A DNA stretch of 40,430 nt from Candidatus Moraniibacteriota bacterium (lineage in GTDB: Bacteria > Patescibacteriota > Minisyncoccia > Moranbacterales > GCA-2747515). Where the stretch lies: positions 1 to 40,430 of the forward strand of contig CAMZLB010000005.1 of NCBI GenBank assembly GCA_947311515.1, in the 5' to 3' direction. Below are positions 24,505-32,467 of this stretch, piece after piece (position 1 is the stretch's first letter; every line of letters begins with the position of its first letter). The position numbers and the translations under genes are program-made. The notes under the pieces were generated by a model. It was not told the origin of the DNA. It searched no databases and saw only the letters and a list, made by a program, of their open reading frames with translations.

Positions 24505-24631
24505 ATATATTTTTTATATTACTTCTTATATATATTGTACGCCTACAATAATTTTTTTGCAATTTTTGTGCTATTATATAAGATATATTCAGAATATTTC
24601 TGAAATAAAAATATTTAAATTGAAAGAAAAT

Positions 24632-26143
24632 ATGTTAGTAAATGAAACCGAAACACTTACCATAAAGGATGTTTTATCTGCTTTTCCTATTCATCCTAAA
24701 AGTTCAGGAAAAAAACTCATACTAAGAACTTATGAATTTTCGCGTAAAGCACACGAAGGTCAGAAAAGAGCGAGTGGAATTCCTTACATTCAGCATTGTT
24801 TGGCGACTGCAAAAGTTTTAGCAACAATTGGCATGGATGCTCGTACAGTTTCTGCTGGACTTTTACATGATGTACCAGAAGATACAGAAATTACGATAGC
24901 TGAAATAGAGAAGAAATTTGGAGAAGATATTGCTTTTATGATTGAAGGGATAACTAAATTGGGAAAAATGAAGCTTAAAATAGATGCTCAAGAAGCTAAG
25001 CTTGAGAATTGGCGACGAATGTTTCTTGCAATGGGTAAAGATATAAGAACTGTCGTTATAAAGCTTGCTGATAGACTGCATAACATGCATACACTGAAAC
25101 ATTTAAGACCAGAAAAACAAAGACGAATCGCAAATGAAACTATGGAGATATTTGTTCCAATTGCTAATAGACTTGGAATTAGTAAAATAAAAGTTGAGCT
25201 ATCGGAGCTTTGTTTTATGTATTTAAAGCCTGATGATTATAAGAAGACTAAAGAATTGCGTGATAGATTGGTGTGTGAAAGTGAAGAATACATTGAGACT
25301 ACAGTAAAGCTATTCAAAAAACAATTAAAAGATAGTAACATAGAAGTAATTGATATTTATGGAAGAGTAAAAGAATTGTATAGTTTATATAATAAGTTAG
25401 AAAAATATAATGGAAATATAAATCGTATATATGATATACTAGCTTTTAGAATTATCGTAAAGAATGAAGTTATGTGTTATAGAGTTTTTGGTGAAATACA
25501 TAAAAATTATAAGCCAATGGTTCGAAGGATTAAAGATTATATTGCTCTTCCAAAGCCGAATGGATACAAATCCATACATACTATTGTATTTGGTCCAAAT
25601 GGTAGACGTATAGAGATACAAATAAGGACACAGGAAATGCATTTTGAGGCAGAACATGGAATAGCTTCGCATTGGCTTTACAAAGAAAAAACTAAAGGTA
25701 GTTGGAGGCAATACTTAAGTCATAAAAAGCAAGAAAAAGAGGATGAAAAACAAGTTGAATGGGCAAAAAAACTAAAAGATTGGCAAAAAGATCTTGGAAA
25801 TAATCCAGATGAATTTATAGAGGGGTTGCAAGTTGATTTTCTTAAAAATCATATATTTGCTTTTACGCCAAAGGGAGATATAATAGAATTAGCAGAGGGC
25901 TCTAGTATTATAGACTTTGCATATGCAATCCATACTGAAATGGGAAATACAGTTACAGGAGCGAGAGTTGATGGGACTATGGCATCATTAGATAGCACGA
26001 TTACAAATGGAAGTGTTATAGAGATTTTGACTGATAAAAATAGAAAGGGACCAAATATTGATTGGTTAAAATTTGTAAAAACTTCTCATGCTAAAAATGC
26101 AATCAGAAAATATATAAAAAATTCTGAACAGTTACTTAGTTAA
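24632..26143 (+). CDS. rel: Bifunctional (p)ppGpp synthetase/hydrolase, short Rel
   Basis: A 503-residue RelA/SpoT homologue controlling the stringent response. The HD hydrolase domain keeps its metal residues: His55 (YIQHCLA), His79-Asp80 in LLHDVPEDTE, and Asp147 (KLADRLHNM). The synthetase domain has RVKELYSLYNKL, YDILAFRIIV, RRIKDYIALPKPNGYKSIHT (about 298-317) and EIQIRTQEMHFEAEHGIASH. A TGS domain follows (about 404-468). The protein ends about 200 residues earlier than standard Rel and has no zinc-finger or ACT domain, so ribosome sensing is probably altered. The start is the ATG at 24632: an open frame extends upstream to 24290 but lies antisense to the D-aminoacylase-like gene and contains no domain. 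The leader has GAAAGAAAA, at best a weak Shine-Dalgarno. Confidence 0.93.
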   Translation: MLVNETETLTIKDVLSAFPIHPKSSGKKLILRTYEFSRKAHEGQKRASGIPYIQHCLATAKVLATIGMDARTVSAGLLHDVPEDTEITIAEIEKKFGEDIAFMIEGITKLGKMKLKIDAQEAKLENWRRMFLAMGKDIRTVVIKLADRLHNMHTLKHLRPEKQRRIANETMEIFVPIANRLGISKIKVELSELCFMYLKPDDYKKTKELRDRLVCESEEYIETTVKLFKKQLKDSNIEVIDIYGRVKELYSLYNKLEKYNGNINRIYDILAFRIIVKNEVMCYRVFGEIHKNYKPMVRRIKDYIALPKPNGYKSIHTIVFGPNGRRIEIQIRTQEMHFEAEHGIASHWLYKEKTKGSWRQYLSHKKQEKEDEKQVEWAKKLKDWQKDLGNNPDEFIEGLQVDFLKNHIFAFTPKGDIIELAEGSSIIDFAYAIHTEMGNTVTGARVDGTMASLDSTITNGSVIEILTDKNRKGPNIDWLKFVKTSHAKNAIRKYIKNSEQLLS

Positions 26144-26152
26144 GGAAAGATT

Positions 26153-26335
26153 ATAGAACTCCAATAATTACTTTTTTTTATTTTTTCAAAATATAACTTA
26201 CAAAAATCCTGTAGATAAAATCTTTTAAATCCGAATTGTATTTCGTCAGATAAGTATTTATGTAAAAGATACATTTATTCCAAAAGTGATTCAAAAATTA
26301 CATAGAAAGTAATAATTTAATAATTACTAAATTTT
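26153..26335 (+). repeat. Dispersed AT-rich repeat, copy 5, with a second repeat block
   Basis: 26153-26235 matches the first half of the repeat family (AACTCCAATAATTAC, a T-rich run, CAAAATATAACTTACAAAAA). 26246-26335 matches 30035-30120 (for example CAAAAGTGATTCAAA against CAAAAGTGAATCAAA, with similar spacing on both sides). The gap 26144-26444 holds these and the promoter of the zinc-ribbon gene. Confidence 0.55.
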
Positions 26336-26406
26336 AAGAGGTCTTATTTCTACCTAAAAATTATCTATGATATTTATATTGACAATTGACAGTATTCAGA
26401 TAAGTA

Positions 26407-26435
26407 TTGCTAAAATATGATAAATGAGTTATGAT
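26407..26435 (+). promoter_or_regulatory. Promoter of the zinc-ribbon and bL25 genes
   Basis: TTGCTA (26407-26412), a 17-base spacer and TATGAT (26430-26435). The ATG at 26445 is ten bases past the -10, so the message would be nearly leaderless. Confidence 0.5.
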
Positions 26436-26444
26436 AGTTAAAGT

Positions 26445-26765
26445 ATGAAGGCACAACATCAACAACAGATTATTCCGCAGACGTGTCCAGTTTGTGATGC
26501 ACCTCGGAAATATCTATCGTACGTACCTTTGGTACAAAAAAGTATAGTACATATTACTTGTAAAAAATGTTCTGGTAACGTACTTGCTTTTTTGTCGCAT
26601 AATGATATAGGTACTATGAGTGTAGGAATTGTTACAGATTTGTCTGTAGATGAAGCACAGAAGTTTATGTCTTCTGAATCAGTAGATTTTGATGATGTTC
26701 TTGTACTTCATGAAATATCTATGTGTAATGGATTGACTATAAAAGATTTGTTGCAGGAAAAATAA
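26445..26765 (+). CDS. Small zinc-ribbon protein upstream of bL25
   Basis: A 106-residue protein with two CxxC knuckles, CPVC (14-17) and CKKC (39-42), spaced as in zinc ribbons. The C-terminal half is acidic and beta/alpha-like (GIVTDLSVDEAQKFMSSE; DVLVLHEISMCNG). It has no signal peptide and should be cytoplasmic. It lies 20 bases before the gene for ribosomal protein bL25 on the same strand, and the two probably share a promoter. A role near the ribosome or in transcription is suggested only by this position. I do not recognise a named family, though the arrangement looks like a conserved CPR protein. Confidence 0.75.
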   Translation: MKAQHQQQIIPQTCPVCDAPRKYLSYVPLVQKSIVHITCKKCSGNVLAFLSHNDIGTMSVGIVTDLSVDEAQKFMSSESVDFDDVLVLHEISMCNGLTIKDLLQEK

Positions 26766-26785
26766 TATATTTAAATTTTAAGCAT

Positions 26786-27439
26786 ATGGCAAAAGTTATT
26801 ACTCTGAACTCTGAAAAACGTGAAATAACAGGTAGAAAGATAAGAAAGATTGAAAATCGAAAAATTCCAGCTATTATATATGGACATGGAATTGAAAATA
26901 AAAATATTTGGGTTGATGCTAATAAATTTTCACATGTTTTTGCTGAGACTGGAGAGAGTACAATTGTGCAATTGAAAGTTGATGGAGAGAAGATTAATGT
27001 TTTAATACATGATTATCAAGTAGACCCTATTTTGGATAATATAATACATGTAGACTTTTTTCAGGTTCGCATGGATGAAAAAGTAATATCAGATGTTTCT
27101 ATAGTATTTACTGGTGAGGCTCCAGCTGTAAAAGCAATGGGAGGAACACTTACAACTACAGATTCTATATCTGTGAGATCGTTACCGGGAGATTTGCCTT
27201 CTGAAATTACTGTGGATATAAGTGTGCTTAAAGATTTTGATACTTCTATAAATGTTAAGGATTTGAAAATTCCAGATAAGGTTGAGGTTTTATTGGAAGA
27301 AACACAAACAATTGCATCAGTTTCTGCTCCACGCACACAAGCTGAACTTGATGCTACTGATGAAGAAGTGAATGCAGATATATCTCAGGTTGAAGGTGCT
27401 TCTGAGGATAATGAAAAGAAAGAAGAGGAGTCTAAATAG
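26786..27439 (+). CDS. rplY: 50S ribosomal protein bL25 (CTC type)
   Basis: A 217-residue long form of bL25, which binds 5S rRNA in the large ribosomal subunit. The RNA-binding N-terminal domain (about 1-92) has KREITGRKIRKIENRKIPAI and YGHGIENKNIWV, then HDYQVDPILDNIIHVDFFQV. The C-terminal CTC domain (about 95-185) has SIVFTGEAPAVKAMGGTLTT and SLPGDLPSEITVDISVLKDF. The last 30 residues are acidic and disordered-looking (SEDNEKKEEESK), a common tail in this family. It follows the zinc-ribbon gene and is closed by a stem-loop terminator at 27461-27505. Confidence 0.95.
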   Translation: MAKVITLNSEKREITGRKIRKIENRKIPAIIYGHGIENKNIWVDANKFSHVFAETGESTIVQLKVDGEKINVLIHDYQVDPILDNIIHVDFFQVRMDEKVISDVSIVFTGEAPAVKAMGGTLTTTDSISVRSLPGDLPSEITVDISVLKDFDTSINVKDLKIPDKVEVLLEETQTIASVSAPRTQAELDATDEEVNADISQVEGASEDNEKKEEESK

Positions 27440-27453
27440 TCTCACGTGAGGCA
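27438..27453. promoter_or_regulatory. parS-like palindrome
   Basis: AGTCTCACGTGAGGCA has the CACGTG core and matches 12 of 16 positions of the consensus TGTTTCACGTGAAACA. CTCACGTGAG is a perfect 10-base palindrome. It is the only CACGTG I find in the window and lies about 5 kb from parB, immediately after the bL25 stop. It could be a ParB-binding site or a chance palindrome. Confidence 0.35.
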
Positions 27454-27460
27454 GTGAATA

Positions 27461-27505
27461 GGCGTTCGTTATATAAGTTGAATATTTATATAGCAACGTC
27501 TTTTT
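27461..27505 (+). terminator. Rho-independent terminator after bL25
   Basis: GGCGTT plus GTTATATAA pair with TTATATAGC plus AACGTC (one bulged C, about 15 pairs in all), followed by TTTTTA. It separates bL25 from the membrane glycosyltransferase. Confidence 0.7.
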
Positions 27506-27530
27506 ATTTAAATTTATTAAATTGTTAGTA

Positions 27531-29330
27531 ATGGACAAATTTTATAAATATAGAGTTTTAATTATTTTGATCTGTATAGTGGCTGTAGGTAGTTTTTTGC
27601 GTTTATATAATGCAGAAAAATGGATGCATTACGAATTAGATCAAGTAAGGGATTATAAAGTGGTACATACTGCCATAGAGAAGGGTATTACTTATTTACC
27701 ATTACAGGGACCTAGAGCTGCAGGAAGTGTTGTTCTGCCTGACGCTGAAGAATATGGATATGGAGGCAAAACAACACTTAGATTAGGTCCTTTATTTTAT
27801 TATATTGAATATTTTAGTGCTGTTATATTTGGAGATACACCATTTGGGAGTATTACTTTGATTATAATCTTATCAATTTTATCAATACCTATATTTTACT
27901 TATTAATTATAGAATTTTTTGATAAAAAAATATCACTAGGTATGACTGCTATTTTTGCAACATCATTATTTCTTGTAAGTTATTCTAGATTTAGTTGGAA
28001 TCCAAATCTCATTCCATTTTTTCTATTAACCTCTTTATTTGGATTACTTCAGGTAGTAAAATTTCAGAAAAATAAGGGTGGTTGGTGGTTGATTCTAGTT
28101 GGAGTATTATTTGCATTTCTTTCAAATATGCATTTTTTAGCACTTATTGCATTTGGAATTATTTCAGTTACATTTCTTATAATTAGTAGACCAAAAATTC
28201 CTATTAAGTTCTGGATAGCATCCATTGCAATTTTTATAGTATTTAATATACCGCTTATTATAAATGATGTAAAAACTAGGGGAGAAAATACAAAGGCATT
28301 CATAGTTTCGATTACAACCTCTAATAAGGGTGATAATTCTTTTTTTGAAAAAGTTATTAGAGAAGTATTAATTTTTTCTAGATATAACTGGATTTCTATA
28401 ACTGGGCACCAAAGAGCGGAAATTCCGATAATTAAAAGTGATGAAATAATATGTGATAATAATTGTAAGGAGGGCTTAGTTTATGGAATTTTATCATTGA
28501 TGATATTATTTTTAGGATTTATTCGTATTATATTTTTATACAAGAAAACACAAGACAAACAAAGGAGAAATTTTTTGCTTCTTATGCTCATTTGGGCTGG
28601 TGGTGTTTCTATACTATATTTACCTCTTGTTTATGATTTTGTTGGTAGATTTTTCCTATTATTCATACCAATTTCAATAATATTTGTAGGTATAATTCTA
28701 CATGAAATACAAAGTTTTAAATATGGAAATTTTATTGTAAATACTATCATCCTAGCTTTAATCGGAAGTAATTTCATATTTACATCTATCTATTTTTATG
28801 AATTAAAACAATCAAGTGTTGATATGAACTTTGATAATAGAAGTGATTATATATTAGGAGAAAAAACTCGTATTACGTATGCACAAATATCTGAAATTTT
28901 TGATTATATGATATTAATTCAGAAAAAAAATGATTTTCCTATATTTTTGCATGGGCAGTCAGAATTTGAAAGGGTGTTTAGGAAATTTAATTATGAAGAA
29001 AATATATTGAGGAGGATACCAAGGGATTTAAATCCTTTGTATAAGGATGCAAATTATTTTTTTATAATTAGAACACAATCAGATTTTAAAAGGACTCTTA
29101 AAAATTACAGGAAAGCATTCGAAATAATAAAAGAAAAGAACTTTGGAACATTGACAATTTATCATGTGAAACCAAAGGAAGAATTTATAACAGGTCAAAA
29201 AGTTGAGTTTGCAAAGTTTAAATATACTGATCCAGTTTTTGCTAAGCATAGGCAAGTGAGATATCTATGGCATCAAATTTTTTCAGGATGTAGATACGAC
29301 TATATGACAAAAAAATGCGAAAAAAAATAA
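27531..29330 (+). CDS. PMT-like (GT-C) membrane glycosyltransferase
   Basis: A 599-residue polytopic protein of the dolichyl-phosphate-mannose mannosyltransferase/ArnT-like GT-C group, which uses polyprenyl-phosphate sugars on the outer side of the membrane. The first helix (about 9-25, VLIILICIVAVGSFLRLY) is followed by the outer loop with the acidic pair in MHYELDQVRDYK (about 34-45), the place of the catalytic Asp in this fold. A GGKTTLRLGPLFYYIEYFSA segment and about ten further helices follow, then a C-terminal soluble domain (about 450-599) rich in Lys and Phe that I cannot assign. The ATG at 27531 is preferred to the in-frame TTG nine bases upstream. The acceptor may be surface protein or glycan. 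It lies apart from the main glycan cluster. Confidence 0.8.
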   Translation: MDKFYKYRVLIILICIVAVGSFLRLYNAEKWMHYELDQVRDYKVVHTAIEKGITYLPLQGPRAAGSVVLPDAEEYGYGGKTTLRLGPLFYYIEYFSAVIFGDTPFGSITLIIILSILSIPIFYLLIIEFFDKKISLGMTAIFATSLFLVSYSRFSWNPNLIPFFLLTSLFGLLQVVKFQKNKGGWWLILVGVLFAFLSNMHFLALIAFGIISVTFLIISRPKIPIKFWIASIAIFIVFNIPLIINDVKTRGENTKAFIVSITTSNKGDNSFFEKVIREVLIFSRYNWISITGHQRAEIPIIKSDEIICDNNCKEGLVYGILSLMILFLGFIRIIFLYKKTQDKQRRNFLLLMLIWAGGVSILYLPLVYDFVGRFFLLFIPISIIFVGIILHEIQSFKYGNFIVNTIILALIGSNFIFTSIYFYELKQSSVDMNFDNRSDYILGEKTRITYAQISEIFDYMILIQKKNDFPIFLHGQSEFERVFRKFNYEENILRRIPRDLNPLYKDANYFFIIRTQSDFKRTLKNYRKAFEIIKEKNFGTLTIYHVKPKEEFITGQKVEFAKFKYTDPVFAKHRQVRYLWHQIFSGCRYDYMTKKCEKK

Positions 29331-29909
29331 AATTATTGCCATTGATAATAATAAGGTATAAGTACTCAATAGAAATATAATATCTTACAAAATATAAAGA
29401 TAATTTAATAATTGTAGATTTTATGTAAAATTAGTATACTTATGATAAGTAAGAATGCATAAAGATAGTAAATTATCAAGGAATTATTTAATACTAAAAT
29501 TAAAAATGAACAGTTTTAAATTAAACTCAGACTTTTTATGATACTTGGAAATATTTTAGAGCTAGGGAGCTTCAGATAGAAAAAGGATTTAGCATTGTGA
29601 AAAAAAAACAGAGAAAGAAAAAGGTATTTTTCTAGACGATAACGTAGATAAAGTTATAGCTAAATGTTTTAGTTTGAGTTGTGTTGAAATTTTTAAAAAA
29701 AGTGCATTGAGGTCAAAAAATTTGAAAATTTGTATGATGAACTGAGTTTATAAGAAAAATAAAATTTGAATAATATTTTTTTCTATAAAAAATGGAGTGA
29801 ATGATTAGAAATGATTATGTAATTTAGTTCAAAATGAGTTCTGGTAATTGCTTGAAATTCAGAAGGATACACTTTTAAGTGTTGTTGTGTAATCTTTGAG
29901 GAATATTTA

Positions 29910-30030
29910 GGTGACAAGATTTAGATTTATAAAAAAATGCTAAATATTTGAATTTTGAAAAGGTCGCAGGAAAAACTAAAAAGAATGATGTAAAATTGAT
30001 AGCGATAATTAAAGTTTAGTAAAATTATAT
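29910..30030 (+). repeat. Repeat pair B, copy 1
   Basis: Aligns with 34517-34641. Shared blocks include TAAATATTTGAATTTT, AAAATCAAAAA/AAAACTAAAAA followed by AATGATGTAAAATTGATAG, then TGATAATTA and AAAATTATATTT. Both copies can be read as KKNDVKLI-IIS/K, so the pair may be remnants of one coding element. Confidence 0.6.
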
Positions 30031-30034
30031 TTAG

Positions 30035-30120
30035 TCAGTTATCTACTCATTTATAAAGTATAGTTATTTCAAAAGTGAATCAAATATTATACAAAAAGTA
30101 AAAATTTAACAATTTATAAA
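30035..30120 (+). repeat. Repeat pair C, copy 2
   Basis: Aligns with 26246-26335: TTATTTCAAAAGTGAATCAAA here against TTATTCCAAAAGTGATTCAAA there, then AAAGTAAAAATTTAA against AAAGTAATAATTTAA. Confidence 0.5.
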
Positions 30121-30282
30121 TTCAGAAATATAAAAATGTTAAATTGTTTTTATAAAAATAATTTTATGCGTTAGGATTTTTGAGGAGTTTATTGTATTGA
30201 GGTGAATATGCTTCACACGCCTTTATTATAATGATGTTATTTAAAAAATTAATTTTAAAAGTATCACTATTTAGCTCTGTGT

Positions 30283-31992
30283 TTAATCAGTTTTTAAAAT
30301 TGCTCCAGTACTTGCGTTTGTTACTAATTGTCTATATTGTTTAAGCCAAGTAGAGTTTATATCTTTTTTGACTGGAATAAATTTCTTTCTTCTGTCTTTT
30401 AATTCGTCGTCACTAACTCGTAATTCTAAAATAAATTTGTCTACGTCTATAAATATTTCATCACCATCAGCTATAAGTCCTATTACACCACCTTCAGCAG
30501 CTTCAGGACTTATATGTCCGATACATGCACCGCGAGTACCTCCAGAAAATCTACCATCCGTTATGAGGGCTATGGATTTATCAAGTCCCATTCCAACCAC
30601 TAAAGAAGTTGGAGATAGCATTTCCTGCATTCCAGGACCACCCTTAGGACCTTCGTATCGTATTACTACTACATGTCCTTTAATAACATCTCCTTTAGAA
30701 ATTCTATCAACAGCTTCTTCTTGAGAATTAAAACAAATAGCTTTTCCAGTAAATTGTCTCATAGATTCATCAACTCCTGCAGTTTTTATTACTGAACCTT
30801 CCCTTGCTAAGTTACCATATAAAATTGCAAGTCCGCCGACTTTAGAAAAGGAATCTTCATTTCTGCGAATTACATTTTCATCTAATATTTTAGAATCCTT
30901 AATTCTTTCAAGTAGAGTCTTACCTTCAATGACTAGGTTATCCATTACAGGAGCAGTAGAAGAATCATTCAATTCATTCAAAAGAGCACTTATTCCACCA
31001 GCTTTGTCAATATCTTCTATATGAATTTCTGGGCGTGAAGGAGATACTTTCAAAATATTTGGAACTAATTTATTTATTTTATTTATATCGGATAATTTGA
31101 AGTCAATTCCTGCTTCTTTTGCAATAGCTAGCATATGTAAAACAGTATTTGTGCTACCTCCCATAGCCATATCAGCAATAAATGAATTTTTTATAGCGTT
31201 TTCTGTTATTATATTTTTAATTCTGAACTTTTCTGTTAAATTTTCACTTTTTGCTATTTCACAAATTCTTTTAGCTGATGCTCTTATTATTCGCTCTTCA
31301 CGTTGTTTAGTTTGTGCTAAAATTGTACCGTTGCCTTTTAAGGCTATTCCCATAACTTCTGCAAGAATATTCATACTATTAGCTGTGAACATACCTGAAC
31401 ATGAGCCACCTGAAGGACAAGCACTTTTTTCAATTTCTTCTAAATTTTTCTGTGTAATCTCTCCCTTTTTATATTGACCAACGGCCTCAAATACAGTTAT
31501 TAAATCAGTTGTGGTAGTTTTATTACAAGTATCTGCGACGGGACATTTACCAGCTTTCATAGGACCGCCTGTTGCAAAAATAGTTGGAATATTGATTCGA
31601 AGTGCTCCCATAATCATACCTGGAGTTATTTTATCACAATTGGATACACAAATCATAGCGTCAAATTTATGAGCATTTACCATTGTTTCCACGGAATTTG
31701 CAATAAGTTCTCTGCTTGGCAGAGAATATAGCATTCCATTGTGACCCATAGCAATTCCGTCACATATTGCTATCGTATTAAATTCAAATGGGACACATCC
31801 ATTTTTTATAATTTCATCTTTTATAATTTTTCCGTAGTCATTTAAAAAAAAATGACCAGGAACAACTGAGGTATAGGAATTAGCAATTGCTACAAAGGGT
31901 TTTTTGAAATCAGAATCTTTAAGTCCCGTAGCTCTAAGTAAGCTTCTTTGAGGTGCTTTACTAGCTCCTTTTTTTATATTATTACTTCTCAT
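30283..31992 (-). CDS. ilvD: Dihydroxy-acid dehydratase
   Basis: A 569-residue Fe-S dehydratase that converts 2,3-dihydroxy-3-methylbutanoate to 2-oxoisovalerate (and the isoleucine analogue), the third common step of branched-chain amino acid synthesis. The sequence is complete: [10 protein letters not shown] (38-47), [20 protein letters not shown] with Cys77 and Asp78, [10 protein letters not shown] with Cys119, Asp120 and Lys121, and [17 protein letters not shown] with Cys192 and Cys198. The VPGH form of the first motif is as in the E. coli enzyme rather than the plant-type PCN form. No ilvB, ilvC or ilvE gene is in the window, so it stands alone on the minus strand with repeats on both sides. 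Either the other enzymes are elsewhere or it acts on an imported intermediate or another sugar acid. Confidence 0.95.
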   Translation of the reverse strand: MRSNNIKKGASKAPQRSLLRATGLKDSDFKKPFVAIANSYTSVVPGHFFLNDYGKIIKDEIIKNGCVPFEFNTIAICDGIAMGHNGMLYSLPSRELIANSVETMVNAHKFDAMICVSNCDKITPGMIMGALRINIPTIFATGGPMKAGKCPVADTCNKTTTTDLITVFEAVGQYKKGEITQKNLEEIEKSACPSGGSCSGMFTANSMNILAEVMGIALKGNGTILAQTKQREERIIRASAKRICEIAKSENLTEKFRIKNIITENAIKNSFIADMAMGGSTNTVLHMLAIAKEAGIDFKLSDINKINKLVPNILKVSPSRPEIHIEDIDKAGGISALLNELNDSSTAPVMDNLVIEGKTLLERIKDSKILDENVIRRNEDSFSKVGGLAILYGNLAREGSVIKTAGVDESMRQFTGKAICFNSQEEAVDRISKGDVIKGHVVVIRYEGPKGGPGMQEMLSPTSLVVGMGLDKSIALITDGRFSGGTRGACIGHISPEAAEGGVIGLIADGDEIFIDVDKFILELRVSDDELKDRRKKFIPVKKDINSTWLKQYRQLVTNASTGAILKTD

Positions 31993-32090
31993 GTAGAAAA
32001 ATTGAATAATTATTTAGTATAGTTTCTATAATATAACAATATCACATAATATAAATACTTCAAAATTATACAAGGAAATGTATTTAAGTA

Positions 32091-32245
32091 GAGACTGTAA
32101 AGCTAATTTATTAGTAAAAATTAAGAAAATAGATTTGAATATATTTCCTAAAGTCTTTAGTTTGTATGGTTTTTGTAAATTGTATTTTGAGAAAAAATAA
32201 CAAAAATAATAATTTTTAAAGTTTTACAGATACTCCTTAAAACCT
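32091..32245 (-). repeat. Dispersed AT-rich repeat, copy 3 (inverted)
   Basis: On the minus strand it reads, in order, AAAACTTTAAAAATTATTATTTTT, CAAAATACAATTTACAAAAA, TTAGGAAATATATTC, TTTTCTTAATTTTTACTAATA and TTAGCTTTACAG, in register with copies 1 and 2. It occupies most of the first half of the 475-base gap before the FG-GAP gene. Confidence 0.7.
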
Positions 32246-32405
32246 ATAAAAAAATGGCATAGTTGGTATTTAGGAATAGATTCAGTATTTAAATATAATT
32301 AGTAATTCAAATTTCTTTATAATTCATACTAAAAATTGTTTTACAAGTTCTTTTATTTTTATGATGCAATACTTATTTTGATAATTGATAAAAATGGAAT
32401 AAAAT

Positions 32406-32434
32406 TTGACAAAATCTAAATGATTTGTTATGAT
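32406..32434 (+). promoter_or_regulatory. Strong promoter of the FG-GAP/DUF5648 gene
   Basis: A perfect TTGACA (32406-32411), a 17-base spacer and TATGAT (32429-32434); the ATG at 32468 is 33 bases beyond the -10. Confidence 0.75.
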
Positions 32435-32467
32435 GACCTTATTAAGTAATTAGTTTAAGCATAATAT

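Larger units (their letters stand above)
29331..30282. other. 952-base gap with decayed coding and repeats
   Basis: There is no intact gene. Around 29600-29730 one plus-strand frame reads GIFLDDNVDKVIAKCFSLSC and EIFKKSALRSKNLKICMMN, too protein-like for chance and probably a dead gene of unknown family. 29910-30030 and 30035-30120 are repeat blocks listed separately. A 9-base inverted repeat (AATTTAACA 30103-30111; TGTTAAATT 30137-30145) follows them. Confidence 0.45.

Noticed and set aside
24290-24631. Upstream extension of the Rel frame to a start at 24290
   Set aside because: It lies antisense inside the D-aminoacylase-like gene, reads as hydrophobic non-domain sequence, and the ATG at 24632 gives a normal Rel N-terminus.
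27438-27453. Stem of the bL25 terminator formed by CTCACGTGAG
   Set aside because: A separate and better hairpin with a T run lies just downstream at 27461-27505, and a loopless palindrome would not terminate transcription.
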